64,000 nt of DNA from Bacillus mycoides (GTDB taxonomy: Bacteria > Bacillota > Bacilli > Bacillales > Bacillaceae_G): positions 1-64,000 of the forward strand of contig NZ_LXLV01000062.1 of NCBI RefSeq assembly GCF_001757995.1, in the 5' to 3' direction. Both the position numbers and the translations under genes were made by a program. The notes beneath the pieces are model-generated. The model searched no databases. It was not told the DNA's origin and saw only the letters and a list, made by a program, of their open reading frames with translations. Below, piece after piece: positions 1 through 8,917 of the stretch (positions are counted from its first letter, which is position 1; every line of letters starts with the position of its first letter).

Positions 1-43
1 ATTTATCTGAATAAGTTTGAAATTTATCCCCTTTTTTAACCAT
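1..43 (-). CDS. Partial IS3-type transposase OrfA (N-terminus)
   Basis: Fourteen codons are visible before the window edge (MVKKGDKFQTYSDK). They follow a good ribosome binding site, GGAGGGG, eight bases before the ATG. The KKGxxFQxYS pattern is that of the start of many IS3-family OrfA proteins, whose helix-turn-helix would follow. The call rests on this short similarity and on the IS-end-like sequence upstream. Another short protein cannot be excluded. Confidence 0.45.
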   Translation of the reverse strand, partial: MVKKGDKFQTYSDK

Positions 44-108
44 AATAAAATCCCCTCCAAGTAAAAGTGTAACATCCATGTGTATTCATGGTCTTTTTAC
101 ACTGTCTA
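1..108 (-). mobile_element. IS3-family insertion sequence, end only
   Basis: The minus strand shows a likely IS end (TAGACAGTGTAAAAAGACC, reading from 108 downward), a short non-coding leader and a transposase start. A nested hairpin (GTGTAA/TTACAC around CCATG/CATGG) lies in the leader at about 66-101. The rest of the element is beyond position 1. It sits downstream of the ynzC terminator, so it breaks no gene seen here. The exact boundary is inferred, because only one end is present and no target duplication can be checked. Confidence 0.5.
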
Positions 109-226
109 CCTTAAGGGGATAATATCAATTGATATGTCTAAATTCACCACTCACTATGTATTGAAACGATTGAAGTAGCATTACAACTGGAAAGCTATTA
201 CTCACGTATCTTTCTATTAATATCAA

Positions 227-249
227 AAAAGACGGGCTATGCCCATCTT

Positions 250-251
<2 letters not shown>
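227..251 (-). terminator. Terminator of yneB-ynzC
   Basis: The hairpin GATGGGC-ATA-GCCCGTC is followed on the minus strand by a run of T. It overlaps the ynzC stop codon. Confidence 0.8.
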
Positions 252-507
<256 letters not shown>

Positions 508-534
508 TCAAAACTGATTATTATCATACAATAG

Positions 535-1221
<687 letters not shown>

Positions 1222-1251
1222 TTATAGTGTATCATAAATTCGCCTTTCGTT

Positions 1252-1265
1252 CGAACTTATGTTTG
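1252..1265. promoter_or_regulatory. LexA (DinR) box
   Basis: CGAACTTATGTTTG matches the Bacillus SOS box CGAAC-N4-GTTYG exactly. It lies between the divergent yneB and lexA and touches the -35 region of the lexA promoter, so LexA bound here should repress both directions. Confidence 0.92.
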
Positions 1266-1291
1266 TAGAATGTTTTTTCGCATGTTATACT
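1263..1291 (+). promoter_or_regulatory. lexA promoter
   Basis: A -35 of TTGTAG (1263-1268), a 17-base spacer and -10 TATACT (1286-1291). The spacer ends in TGT, giving an extended -10. The LexA box overlaps the -35. Confidence 0.7.
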
Positions 1292-1332
1292 TAATAATAA
1301 GAAAAATGAAAGAAAACGAGGTGTTAGAAAAC

Positions 1333-1953
1333 ATGGAAAAGTTAACGAAACGCCAGCAAGACATTCTCGACTTTATTAAGCTAAAAGTACAAGAAAAAGG
1401 ATATCCACCTTCCGTACGTGAAATCGGTCAAGCAGTCGGCCTCGCTTCTAGTTCTACAGTGCACGGACATTTGTCACGACTAGAAGAAAAAGGATATATT
1501 CGACGCGATCCAACAAAACCACGCGCAATTGAAATTTTAGGTGACAACCGAATGGAAACAGAAACACAATCTATTATTCAAGTTCCAATCGTCGGAAAAG
1601 TTACTGCCGGTTTACCGATTACAGCAGTCGAAAGTGTAGAAGATCACTTCCCACTTCCAGCTAGTATCGTTTCTGGAGCAGATCAAGTGTTTATGTTACG
1701 CATTTCTGGAGATAGCATGATTGAAGCTGGTATCTTTGATGGTGATTTAGTTGTTGTTCGCCAACAACAGTCTGCATACAACGGTGAAATTGTAGTTGCT
1801 TTAACAGAAGATAACGAAGCAACTGTTAAACGTTTCTACAAAGAAAAAGATCATTTCCGTCTACAACCGGAAAACTCTTCACTAGAACCTATTATTTTAA
1901 AACAAGTGTCAGTTATTGGAAAAGTAATTGGCGTATATCGTGATTTACATTAA
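1333..1953 (+). CDS. lexA: SOS repressor LexA
   Basis: 206 residues, the normal length for Bacillus LexA. The N-terminal winged helix ([31 protein letters not shown]) binds the SOS box. The C-terminal S24 peptidase-like domain has the autocleavage site Ala92-Gly93, the nucleophile Ser128 in GDSMIEAG and the general base Lys166. RecA filaments trigger self-cleavage. The reading frame is open back to 1270, but that start lies inside the promoter; the ATG at 1333 follows GAGGTG at a good distance and gives the usual MEKLTKRQQ start. Confidence 0.97.
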   Translation: MEKLTKRQQDILDFIKLKVQEKGYPPSVREIGQAVGLASSSTVHGHLSRLEEKGYIRRDPTKPRAIEILGDNRMETETQSIIQVPIVGKVTAGLPITAVESVEDHFPLPASIVSGADQVFMLRISGDSMIEAGIFDGDLVVVRQQQSAYNGEIVVALTEDNEATVKRFYKEKDHFRLQPENSSLEPIILKQVSVIGKVIGVYRDLH

Positions 1954-1960
1954 AAATAAT

Positions 1961-2007
1961 AAAAAGAAGATAATTCCCTTATTTATATAGGGAATTATCT
2001 TCTTTTT
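1961..2007. terminator. Bidirectional terminator after lexA
   Basis: A long perfect stem (AAAGAAGATAATTCCCT with its complement) around an AT loop, with A-run before and T-run after. It can serve lexA and the convergent DUF4097 gene. Confidence 0.85.
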
Positions 2008-2056
2008 ATATTTTGATAGATTTCCGTTCATTCAAAAGAATTTATTTCATTAATTA

Positions 2057-2860
2057 TTAACGCGTTTCAATAGTAACATCTCCAGCAGCAGTTTTACCGC
2101 TAATCTTTTTACTACCATTACCAATCGTTATATTTTTATTTGCTTCATTAAAAATTGTCACGTCTCCAGCAGCGGTTTGCCCAATTATAACTGCATCTTG
2201 TGGTTTTTCCAATAAAGTAATATCTACATCTCCAGCAGTTGAACTTGCCTCTAAATCATATTTAGAATCATGATCAATAATATCTATATCCCCACTAGCC
2301 GTTTTTGCTGTTGCTTTCCCTATTACTTTTTTAAAATTCACTTCACCAGCTTTTGTAGAACCCTCCACACTCTTTGCTGTTACATGTTTCAAATCCACTT
2401 CTCCGGCAAGTGTTTCAACACTTACGCGGTCACTTTTCACATTACTTATTTCTATTTGTCCAGCGGATGAATTTACTTTTATCTCTTGATAAGAACGTTC
2501 AGGTACTAATATAGTCAATGTAGGTGTTTGAAATCCGAAATTGTAAAATGAAAAATCAAATGAAACACCTTTTTCTATTTCCCCTATGACTTTTAATGTA
2601 TCACCATCTTCAGCAATACGAATCTCCTGTTTACTTACGTCTCCTGTTTGCTTTACATAAAAAGAGGAATCAGGAGATTTTTGGACAACAATATCTCCAG
2701 CATCTAATTTAACTTTTACATTTTTTAGCGTTTCGTTTTTAATTACGTCCTCTTTATCTCCTTTTTCTGCAGTTTGTACTGCTTTTTCATATGTTTGCGA
2801 AATCCCTATTACTCCAATAATGATACAAGCGATAGCTACTAATAATATCTTTTTCATCAT
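2057..2860 (-). CDS. DUF4097 beta-strand repeat protein, membrane-anchored
   Basis: 267 residues. An N-terminal hydrophobic segment (residues 4-20) anchors or exports it. The rest is made of repeated beta strands with the pattern SAGxIxI / TAGDVDI / ASGDIDI / AAGDVTI, typical of DUF4097 proteins. These often sit beside a HAAS-domain membrane protein and a PadR regulator, as here, and are thought to act at the cell envelope; the function is not established. It is the last gene of the three-gene operon. A double ATG follows AAAGGGGAG. Confidence 0.85.
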   Translation of the reverse strand: MMKKILLVAIACIIIGVIGISQTYEKAVQTAEKGDKEDVIKNETLKNVKVKLDAGDIVVQKSPDSSFYVKQTGDVSKQEIRIAEDGDTLKVIGEIEKGVSFDFSFYNFGFQTPTLTILVPERSYQEIKVNSSAGQIEISNVKSDRVSVETLAGEVDLKHVTAKSVEGSTKAGEVNFKKVIGKATAKTASGDIDIIDHDSKYDLEASSTAGDVDITLLEKPQDAVIIGQTAAGDVTIFNEANKNITIGNGSKKISGKTAAGDVTIETR

Positions 2861-3403
2861 CTACTCCCCTTTTATCATTTTGAAGTTCCATACTACATAG
2901 CGTACACATAATCTTTTAAACCACCTCGTACTATAATAAGCTACAATACATAACAACAAACCTACTCCAACAAACGTTATACTAACGAAAAGATCCAACC
3001 ATATAAAAGTGCCCATAAATACTTTTATAATAACGAAAAATGGTGTCACTACACTAGCAATCCCACCGACCCAAAAAGAAAATATAAAACCGATAATTGC
3101 AACTAACGGGCCTAACACAATAATAAAATTAAACAAACTAAGTCCAATCGCTGCCATGACAGCTCTTGTTATATTCGAAGTCGATGGATCCTTTTTCATC
3201 TCATCAAAGCGATACAAAGCAAGCAAATCTTTCGCAATTACTTTCGGAAAGCCAAGTCCCTTTATTATTTCTGATTCAGTTTTCCCCTCTTCTATCCCAA
3301 ACTGAAAGTGCTCTTCATAATCAAATAAAATATCTTGTCGCTCTTCTTCTGGTAACTTTCTAAGATGACTTGATAATTCTTTAAGAAACTGCTCTTTACT
3401 CAT
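2861..3403 (-). CDS. HAAS/DUF1700 membrane protein
   Basis: About 180 residues from [26 protein letters not shown]. The N-terminal HAAS-type helical domain (residues 1-70) is followed by three or four hydrophobic segments and a basic tail. The start at 3403 is chosen because the ATG overlaps the padR stop (GATGAGTAA), a usual coupling; a longer frame to 3451 would run far into padR. HAAS proteins pair with PadR-type regulators and are believed to act with them in envelope responses. Substrate or signal is unknown. Confidence 0.85.
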   Translation of the reverse strand: MSKEQFLKELSSHLRKLPEEERQDILFDYEEHFQFGIEEGKTESEIIKGLGFPKVIAKDLLALYRFDEMKKDPSTSNITRAVMAAIGLSLFNFIIVLGPLVAIIGFIFSFWVGGIASVVTPFFVIIKVFMGTFIWLDLFVSITFVGVGLLLCIVAYYSTRWFKRLCVRYVVWNFKMIKGE

Positions 3404-3719
3404 CCCATTCCACCCCTTCAATAATTTCTTGAACACCTTTAGCAAAATCACGCCACTCTGTTACTAATAACGTAAGTTGCATCTCTCCTTGCTCTGTTAG
3501 TTGGTAATATTTACGGGGCGGTCCTTCCGTGGATTCTTTTAAATACGTTTGAAAATATCCATCTTTCGTTAAACGGCGTAATAACGGATATACAGAACCT
3601 TCCGATATTAAAAATTTATTAGAGATTTGCTGAACAAGTTCATATCCATAACAATCCTTACGTTTTACAAGTGCCAATACACACAGTTCTAACACACCTT
3701 TTTTAAATTGAACATTCAA
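3396..3719 (-). CDS. PadR family transcriptional regulator
   Basis: 107 residues, winged helix-turn-helix ([55 protein letters not shown]), the standard PadR fold without a long effector domain. I chose the TTG at 3719 because it lies eight bases after GGGGG and gives the family-typical [12 protein letters not shown]; the TTG at 3725 is too close to the ribosome binding site. It probably represses its own operon through the GTAC repeats upstream. Confidence 0.9.
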   Translation of the reverse strand: MNVQFKKGVLELCVLALVKRKDCYGYELVQQISNKFLISEGSVYPLLRRLTKDGYFQTYLKESTEGPPRKYYQLTEQGEMQLTLLVTEWRDFAKGVQEIIEGVEWDE

Positions 3720-3742
3720 GGACAATCCCCCTTTCTTATTTT

Positions 3743-3812
3743 AGTACTGTTTAATACACGGTACCTGTTTTATCCATAATATACCACTCGGTACTATTTA
3801 TTGCAAGGTACT
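3743..3812 (-). promoter_or_regulatory. padR operon promoter with four GTAC operators
   Basis: On the minus strand -35 TTGCAA (3801-3806), a 17-base spacer and -10 TATATT (3778-3783). Four RGTACY hexamers lie at 3743, 3760, 3790 and 3807. They form two pairs, each with a 17-base period; the upstream pair (3790 and 3807) lies in the spacer and just beyond the -35, and the other pair lies downstream of the -10. This fits autorepression by the PadR protein. Confidence 0.75.
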
Positions 3813-3851
3813 AAACTATATTTATTCCCAAAATTTAGAAACCGCACAAAT

Positions 3852-3899
3852 AAAAGCCCTAATAAGATCCTGTTGTAGCTGATCATTATTCGGGCTTTT
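3852..3899 (-). terminator. Terminator of the lasso peptide operon
   Basis: An 18-base imperfect stem (AAAAGCCC...GATC pairing with GATC...GGGCTTTT), followed by a T-rich tail on the minus strand. It lies 49 bases after the ABC transporter stop. Confidence 0.85.
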
Positions 3900-3947
3900 A
3901 TTCAATTCGAATTACATTCATACACGATTTCATTCACTCTTGCTCCT

Positions 3948-5747
3948 CTAAGAACCAACTTCCATTTGTGAGCCCAATAAATTTCGAAACACACCTTTTC
4001 TCTCCTTAGCCAATTGATTAAATTCACCTTTTTGAACAATTTCCCCTTTTCCTAAAACAATAACTTGATCTGCATTGCGGATCGTAGATAACCGATGCGC
4101 AATAACAACAATAGTCATCGTTCCTTTCAATCTTTCTATCGCTGATTGGATCTTTACTTCATTTTCAGTATCTAATGCACTCGTAGCTTCATCTAATACT
4201 AAAATGGATGGTTGTCTTAAAATAGCTCGAGCTAGTACAAGTCGTTGACGTTCACCACCTGAAAGTCTCACTCCACGATCTCCAATGAGAGTATCAAGCC
4301 CTTTTGGAAGCATTCGTACAAATTCAGCTGCCGCCGCAAAATCTAATGCAGTCCAAATTTGTTCTTCGCTCGCATTCGGCTCAATCATCAATAAATTTTC
4401 TCTTATGCTTGCATTAAATAAAAAAGGATCTTGTGGCACATAACTAATAGCCCGTCTCAATGACAATAAATTTTCACTTGTAAGAGGAGTTCCATCTATT
4501 AATACTTGACCTTTCTCTGGCTGAATCAATCCCATTAAAACATCGATTAATGTACTCTTTCCAGCTCCCGAATGTCCCACAATAGCCGTCATACTATTGA
4601 TTGGTATTTTCATATTAATATTTTTAAGTGCATACAAATGCTCCTTCTTATTATACCGAAAATAAATATCCTTACATTCAATACCCTGTTCTATACAAAT
4701 CGGCTTTATATGTTTTTGCTGATGTATATCCTGCATTTCAATCGCTTCATTACATTCCCCTTGTAATTCCCATAATGACTTAAAAGCAGGAATGCTTGCA
4801 GCAAGCTGTTCTAAATTAGACTGAATTGTCATAAATCGTGGCCATAGTCTCGAAAAGATGAGTATGATTAATAGTAATTGGGCCGGTTGAGCTTTAAATA
4901 TACTTACTGATAATAATATAAAAAATGCAATTAAAATAGCCATTGAAACTTTATAAAACAATTGAGAGTTCGACCTTATTCTCATATACTCCATTTGTTC
5001 ATTACTCATCTTTTCTGTTATAGATTGTAACCAATCTAAACGTGATGCTTCCAAAGTATTACTCTTTATATCTTTAATTCCATTAAAATGATCTGTTATA
5101 CCAGAAAGATAGCTTTGTGCTAATTTTGAGGTCTTACCGCCTAGTATTCGTGCTTTTTTTATAAAAACACGAGAAGCTACCAAGAATAATAAGCCAAAGA
5201 CCAAAACAAATATAGTTATTTGGGGAGATAATAAAAACGCAATCCCCACCTGTATGAATGTAAACAGAATAGCAGCTAACAATTGTAAAATTAAATTAAC
5301 CCCATAACTTACGCGAGCTAATTCTGTAGTTAATATATTTATTAGATTTGTTTTCCTTTTCTCTAAAAAAAAACTCCACTTCGCTTTTAGAATCATACTA
5401 TATGTTTCTATTCTTAATTCTCGTACAAAAGCTTGTTGCGTTCTCGCATCCCTTAGCGCTATGTTTCTTTGTAGTAGATTTTGACCTAACACTATTAGTA
5501 TATATATACCTAAAATAGAAATTAGACTTATTGTTTTAGGGAAATCCTGTAAAATTCTATAGACAGGTGCAATAAAAGCAGTCTCCTCACCTACATTGAT
5601 TATTCCAGTCATACTTATCATAGGAATTAATAAAATAATACCTATCCCTTCAAGTAAACTTATTAAAACCATACCAAACAAATTCACATACAGAATTTTC
5701 CCTGCAGAAGAATATAATTTCTTCATAAAATATATAATATGATTCAT
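3948..5747 (-). CDS. Lasso peptide ABC exporter (LasD/PadeD type)
   Basis: 599 residues, a half-transporter with six membrane segments fused to an ATPase. Walker A is GHSGAGKST, the signature LSGGERQRLVLARA, Walker B ILVLDEATSALD, with the H-loop in IAHRLSTI. Homodimers of this MsbA-like type export lasso peptides and give self-immunity. It closes the lasso operon, 11 bases after the nucleotidyltransferase. Start: the frame is open to 5798, which would overlap the gene before; the ATG at 5747 follows AGGGGG and removes the overlap. Confidence 0.9.
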   Translation of the reverse strand: MNHIIYFMKKLYSSAGKILYVNLFGMVLISLLEGIGIILLIPMISMTGIINVGEETAFIAPVYRILQDFPKTISLISILGIYILIVLGQNLLQRNIALRDARTQQAFVRELRIETYSMILKAKWSFFLEKRKTNLINILTTELARVSYGVNLILQLLAAILFTFIQVGIAFLLSPQITIFVLVFGLLFLVASRVFIKKARILGGKTSKLAQSYLSGITDHFNGIKDIKSNTLEASRLDWLQSITEKMSNEQMEYMRIRSNSQLFYKVSMAILIAFFILLSVSIFKAQPAQLLLIILIFSRLWPRFMTIQSNLEQLAASIPAFKSLWELQGECNEAIEMQDIHQQKHIKPICIEQGIECKDIYFRYNKKEHLYALKNINMKIPINSMTAIVGHSGAGKSTLIDVLMGLIQPEKGQVLIDGTPLTSENLLSLRRAISYVPQDPFLFNASIRENLLMIEPNASEEQIWTALDFAAAAEFVRMLPKGLDTLIGDRGVRLSGGERQRLVLARAILRQPSILVLDEATSALDTENEVKIQSAIERLKGTMTIVVIAHRLSTIRNADQVIVLGKGEIVQKGEFNQLAKERKGVFRNLLGSQMEVGS

Positions 5748-5758
5748 CGATGTTCCCC

Positions 5759-6946
5759 CTATAACAAAGCAAGCTCCTTTGTTTTCCTCCAAAGACATAG
5801 AAACGGACGTAAAGGAAAATATAAAAAATGAAGCGATTTAGGTAACGGTAATGTTTTTGCATCAATTGGATAAGGATAAAGTTGGCTCAAAATAAATATA
5901 ATTTTTTGCTGATTAGACATCAGTGAAAATAAATGTCTACTATGATAAGCAAGTACTTCTTCAGGAACAGGTTCAGAATGCAAGTTTATCATTTTCTTGA
6001 AATAAAACAGTGCTTCTTGTGCTAGCTGCTTCGAATGTTTTTTAGCTACTAATTCCGTCATTCTTTCATTTAGTCGTGTACCTAGCAATTGTGATGCCAA
6101 AATTAATGCTTGTCCTCCTAAATGAAGTATTTGGTATTTTCTCATTAATTTATGAATCTCATTCCAGTTAAGATCTTGATTGACAATTTTTTTTATGTCT
6201 ACTAACCAACGTAACCTGGACCAACCATGTCTGGCACCATGAGATACAAGAAATAAAAATAAGTCTTCCTTTCCTAACATATATACCGAATTACTCGTAA
6301 GTGTACTTTTTCTCTTTCGCTTCCAAAGCTCTTCAAACCCAGGTTCCTTACCCGGTCCGGGATTTAACCTCCAATGAATTTCAAGTTTGATCCGCCTTGT
6401 TGGATGGAAAAATGTTATATGGTGATGCCTCCATTTCCAATCACTTAATATCGTTTGAATATAATCATCTTTCACATATCCTTGCTCTAAAAGTAGTTTT
6501 TCTACTTTTTCTAAATTTTGAATAGGAATGAGAACGTCCAAATCGCAGGATGTTCGCAAAGAAATATCTCCATATAAGTCCTGAGATAGTACAGGCCCTT
6601 TTAGAAACATCGTACGAATCCCATTTTCATTAAAAAGTTTATTTATTCGTTCCATTTCAGCACTTAAATAAAGCATTTGAAATGTATTATTTTTATATTT
6701 TCTATTTAAAGTTTGTACAACATGTGAAGGAATTCGTTCCTCATCTACCTGTTTAAGTTTTTGATAAATCACCGGATAAACACGATGATGCATAGCTTGC
6801 TCAAGAAAAACCTCCCAATCAATATCTGCAAACCATTCCCTACTGTAAGTTTGCAGTGTTTCGTCATCTTGTAACTTCAAAATTGCAAAAAGAAATTTCA
6901 ATTCCTTAGACATGAACTCTACATCAAGATCAAAATCATTCCTCAT
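5759..6946 (-). CDS. Nucleotidyltransferase-family protein of lasso cluster
   Basis: 395 residues. The nucleotidyltransferase core is visible in FLKGPVLSQDLYGDISLRTSCDLDVLI: the GP/GD pattern and DLD metal ligands are those of the minimal NTase fold (NTP_transf_5-like). Such genes are frequent companions of paeninodin-type lasso clusters, between B2 and the exporter, but I know of no firm function. It could transfer a nucleotide to the peptide or its phosphoserine; this is inference. Start 6946 follows AAAGGAG with six bases between, and sits one base after the B2 stop. Confidence 0.8.
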   Translation of the reverse strand: MRNDFDLDVEFMSKELKFLFAILKLQDDETLQTYSREWFADIDWEVFLEQAMHHRVYPVIYQKLKQVDEERIPSHVVQTLNRKYKNNTFQMLYLSAEMERINKLFNENGIRTMFLKGPVLSQDLYGDISLRTSCDLDVLIPIQNLEKVEKLLLEQGYVKDDYIQTILSDWKWRHHHITFFHPTRRIKLEIHWRLNPGPGKEPGFEELWKRKRKSTLTSNSVYMLGKEDLFLFLVSHGARHGWSRLRWLVDIKKIVNQDLNWNEIHKLMRKYQILHLGGQALILASQLLGTRLNERMTELVAKKHSKQLAQEALFYFKKMINLHSEPVPEEVLAYHSRHLFSLMSNQQKIIFILSQLYPYPIDAKTLPLPKSLHFLYFPLRPFLCLWRKTKELALL

Positions 6947-6947
6947 T

Positions 6948-7421
6948 TTATTCTCCTTTAATAGTGTCCTCACTTAACCTCTTTGCAAATGATCCAACGA
7001 CAGTAAACTTCTCCATCCCCTCTGATCCAGTAACATAAAAAGAACCGCTACGTAACCATGCATGCGCAATTAATTCCCCATTATTATCCTTAGCGGTTCC
7101 TAAATAAAGAGTACTATCAATATGACGTTTTTCGAGCATTTTCATCCCAGCTATAGCTTTAACAAGGCACTGACTTTCCCAAAAAGTATAACGACTCATA
7201 ACAGAAATAGCTTCGGACACCTTATTTAGTGTATCCCAGTTTGGCTGAATGTGAGTAAATGATGTTTCGTTCATGTAATCTCCTAAAGAAGGTGCAACTT
7301 TGGAAAATGTACTACTTTTTAGTACACGTGCCCACCCTAAGAAAATAAAAGCCTCAAAAAGTAAAAATTTTGTTTTTGTGTTCAATGATAAAAATATCCT
7401 TAACCTTTTCACAATATTCAT
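6948..7421 (-). CDS. Lasso leader peptidase B2 (transglutaminase-like)
   Basis: 157 residues, normal for a stand-alone B2 protein. It removes the leader from the precursor before cyclisation. Of the Cys-His-Asp triad, Cys85 (WESQCLVKA) and His120 (IAHAWLRSG) are plain; the Asp is not obvious by eye. The N-terminal half resembles the helical region of other B2 proteins (LLFEAFIFLGWARVL). It acts with the RRE protein encoded just upstream, which delivers the leader. Split B1/B2 organisation is usual in Firmicutes. Confidence 0.9.
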   Translation of the reverse strand: MNIVKRLRIFLSLNTKTKFLLFEAFIFLGWARVLKSSTFSKVAPSLGDYMNETSFTHIQPNWDTLNKVSEAISVMSRYTFWESQCLVKAIAGMKMLEKRHIDSTLYLGTAKDNNGELIAHAWLRSGSFYVTGSEGMEKFTVVGSFAKRLSEDTIKGE

Positions 7422-7457
7422 TAATCCCTCCCTAACAATTCTCTTAAAGTTATGAAT

Positions 7458-7766
7458 CTACTTATTAGGGTGGTCTTTTATTTGAATTAAACCTTCTTGA
7501 AACAAACACTCTAAAAAGGAAAGAACTTGCTCTTCACAATCTTTTCGTTCAATATCATAGTTAGATACTAACATAGTAACAAGCTGATTAATTATTATCG
7601 GCTTTTCAATAAGCTCCCATATTTCTCCGCCTATTTCACCTAAGTTATAATAATTTCCTTTTTGGACATTTAACATAACTTTTTCTCCATCCATATCGCT
7701 TACTATATTACCTTCACTCTGTACAACATTATGTTCTAATGATATTTTTCTCGAATGAACAACCAT
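7458..7766 (-). CDS. Lasso RRE protein B1 (PqqD-like)
   Basis: 102 residues of the PqqD fold: three beta strands (EGNIVSDMDGEKVMLNVQKGNYYNLGEIGGEIWELIE) and a helical bundle (NQLVTMLVSNYDI, CEEQVLSFLECLFQEGLI). PqqD-like RRE domains bind the leader peptide and present it to B2. The gene overlaps the end of the kinase gene by 38 bases, suggesting translational coupling; the ATG at 7766 has GGGAG upstream within the kinase reading frame. Confidence 0.9.
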   Translation of the reverse strand: MVVHSRKISLEHNVVQSEGNIVSDMDGEKVMLNVQKGNYYNLGEIGGEIWELIEKPIIINQLVTMLVSNYDIERKDCEEQVLSFLECLFQEGLIQIKDHPNK

Positions 7767-8700
7767 CAGCCATACTCCCTTTCTGTATAGTATTTAAAAT
7801 AACTTGCACAAGCTCATGAGCTGTAAATCTCGAAGCCGGGCGTCTTAATTGAAACATTTCCATTCCACTTGCAATATTAGATGAAGTTTCAAAATGCCAT
7901 TCCATCAATCCTAATTTAGAAATCAAAGAATTCCTAAAAGTATGTTGGTATAATTTACACAAGCGTGTGAGACCTTCAATACGGGTCATCTCAATATCTT
8001 CTCCCTGCGTTTTTACTAATTCAATAACACCAGCAAGAGGTAATGGATCGGGAAAAAATTGAGAATTAACAGGAACAGCATACTTCGTTTCCCTTTCAAA
8101 TAAAGGGCTAAATTGCGCTACTTCCATTCCTAACTCATTTATGCTCTCTTGCCATAATTTTTGTTGTGCGTAAGAAGGATGAACTATTGCAGTATTTTTA
8201 TTCAAAAGAGACACAGCAACTACATCATCACTTAAAAGCTGATGTCCTTTATTCAAAAAAGCCGAGGCTAACGTTGATTTTCCAGCTCCTGAATCACCAA
8301 TCAATGCATATGCTTTTCCATCTATGGCAATTACACTCCCATGCAATGGGAGTGTTTTACGTTGCATTAAAAGCGCCCCCATACAAGTTCCCAGAATATA
8401 TAGGCGAATTTTATCTTCTTCTGCGTCTGCCATAGGTGAAAAGGTGATTTTCTCGCCGGCTTGTATAGAAAATATTGCAGTTTGAGGAACATGAAACATA
8501 ACTACATCATCCTCCACTACAATTGTTTTTTTCTTTTCTGCGCTATATTTACGCCACTGTTCTGACAAATCCGTTATTTCAACTTGAACATCTGCCATCT
8601 CTTTTTTTTCATTCAGCTGAGACAATTCGGGTAATGGAATTTCACTTACTATTTTTAACCCGAAGGCTTGATATAACACATTCCCCATAGAATCAAACAT
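7729..8700 (-). CDS. HPr-kinase-like lasso peptide kinase (PadeK type)
   Basis: 323 residues. The C-terminal half is an HprK-type P-loop kinase: GDSGAGKST (about residues 135-143), then LLSDDVVAV with the conserved acidic pair. The N-terminal domain is not that of true HPr kinase. In the paeninodin cluster the homologous kinase phosphorylates the side chain of the C-terminal Ser of the precursor; the precursor here also ends in Ser. The ATG at 8700 is preferred to the in-frame GTG at 8712, because GGGGG lies just before it. It follows the precursor gene after a hairpin. Confidence 0.88.
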   Translation of the reverse strand: MFDSMGNVLYQAFGLKIVSEIPLPELSQLNEKKEMADVQVEITDLSEQWRKYSAEKKKTIVVEDDVVMFHVPQTAIFSIQAGEKITFSPMADAEEDKIRLYILGTCMGALLMQRKTLPLHGSVIAIDGKAYALIGDSGAGKSTLASAFLNKGHQLLSDDVVAVSLLNKNTAIVHPSYAQQKLWQESINELGMEVAQFSPLFERETKYAVPVNSQFFPDPLPLAGVIELVKTQGEDIEMTRIEGLTRLCKLYQHTFRNSLISKLGLMEWHFETSSNIASGMEMFQLRRPASRFTAHELVQVILNTIQKGSMADGCSFEKNIIRT

Positions 8701-8727
8701 CCTATCCCCCACATTGTCAATTTTTTG

Positions 8728-8762
8728 AAAGCTCTTATATAATAAAGCTATATAAGAGCTTT
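8728..8762 (-). promoter_or_regulatory. Intergenic hairpin after lasso precursor gene
   Basis: A perfect 14-bp stem (8728-8741 with 8749-8762) with a 7-base loop, between precursor and kinase genes. On the minus strand it is not followed by a T run (next bases are CAAAAAA), so it is more likely an mRNA stabiliser or partial attenuator than a full terminator. It would let the precursor be made in excess over the enzymes. Confidence 0.6.
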
Positions 8763-8776
8763 ATTTTTCCAATAAC

Positions 8777-8902
8777 TTAACTGTACTTCACTGGGTCATC
8801 TGGGTCAGGTTGAACAGCATCTGGATATTTATGCCCAGGCCCAGCCATAGTCATATTAATATTAAGTACTTCTAATACAGGTTGTTTCCATTCCTTTTTC
8901 AT
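8777..8902 (-). CDS. Paeninodin-like lasso peptide precursor
   Basis: 41 residues. The leader is MKKEWKQPVLEVLNINMTM: it has the RRE-recognition pattern (W5, P8, L10) and the conserved Thr at position -2 before the cleavage site. The core starts at Ala20: ring AGPGHKYPD, in which Ala1 can be linked to the Asp9 side chain, then the tail AVQPDPDDPVKYS. From memory, paeninodin begins AGPG, has PDAFQPDPD and ends in Ser, so this is a close relative. The ribosome binding site GGAGGTGA (8909-8916) is excellent, as expected for a peptide made in excess. It lies 15 bases after the cyclase gene. The C-terminal Ser is the predicted phosphorylation site. Confidence 0.93.
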   Translation of the reverse strand: MKKEWKQPVLEVLNINMTMAGPGHKYPDAVQPDPDDPVKYS

Positions 8903-8917
8903 ACGTATCACCTCCTT

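Noticed and set aside
1270-1332. N-terminal extension of LexA
   Set aside because: This stretch contains the promoter; the start at 1333 has the ribosome binding site and the family N-terminus.
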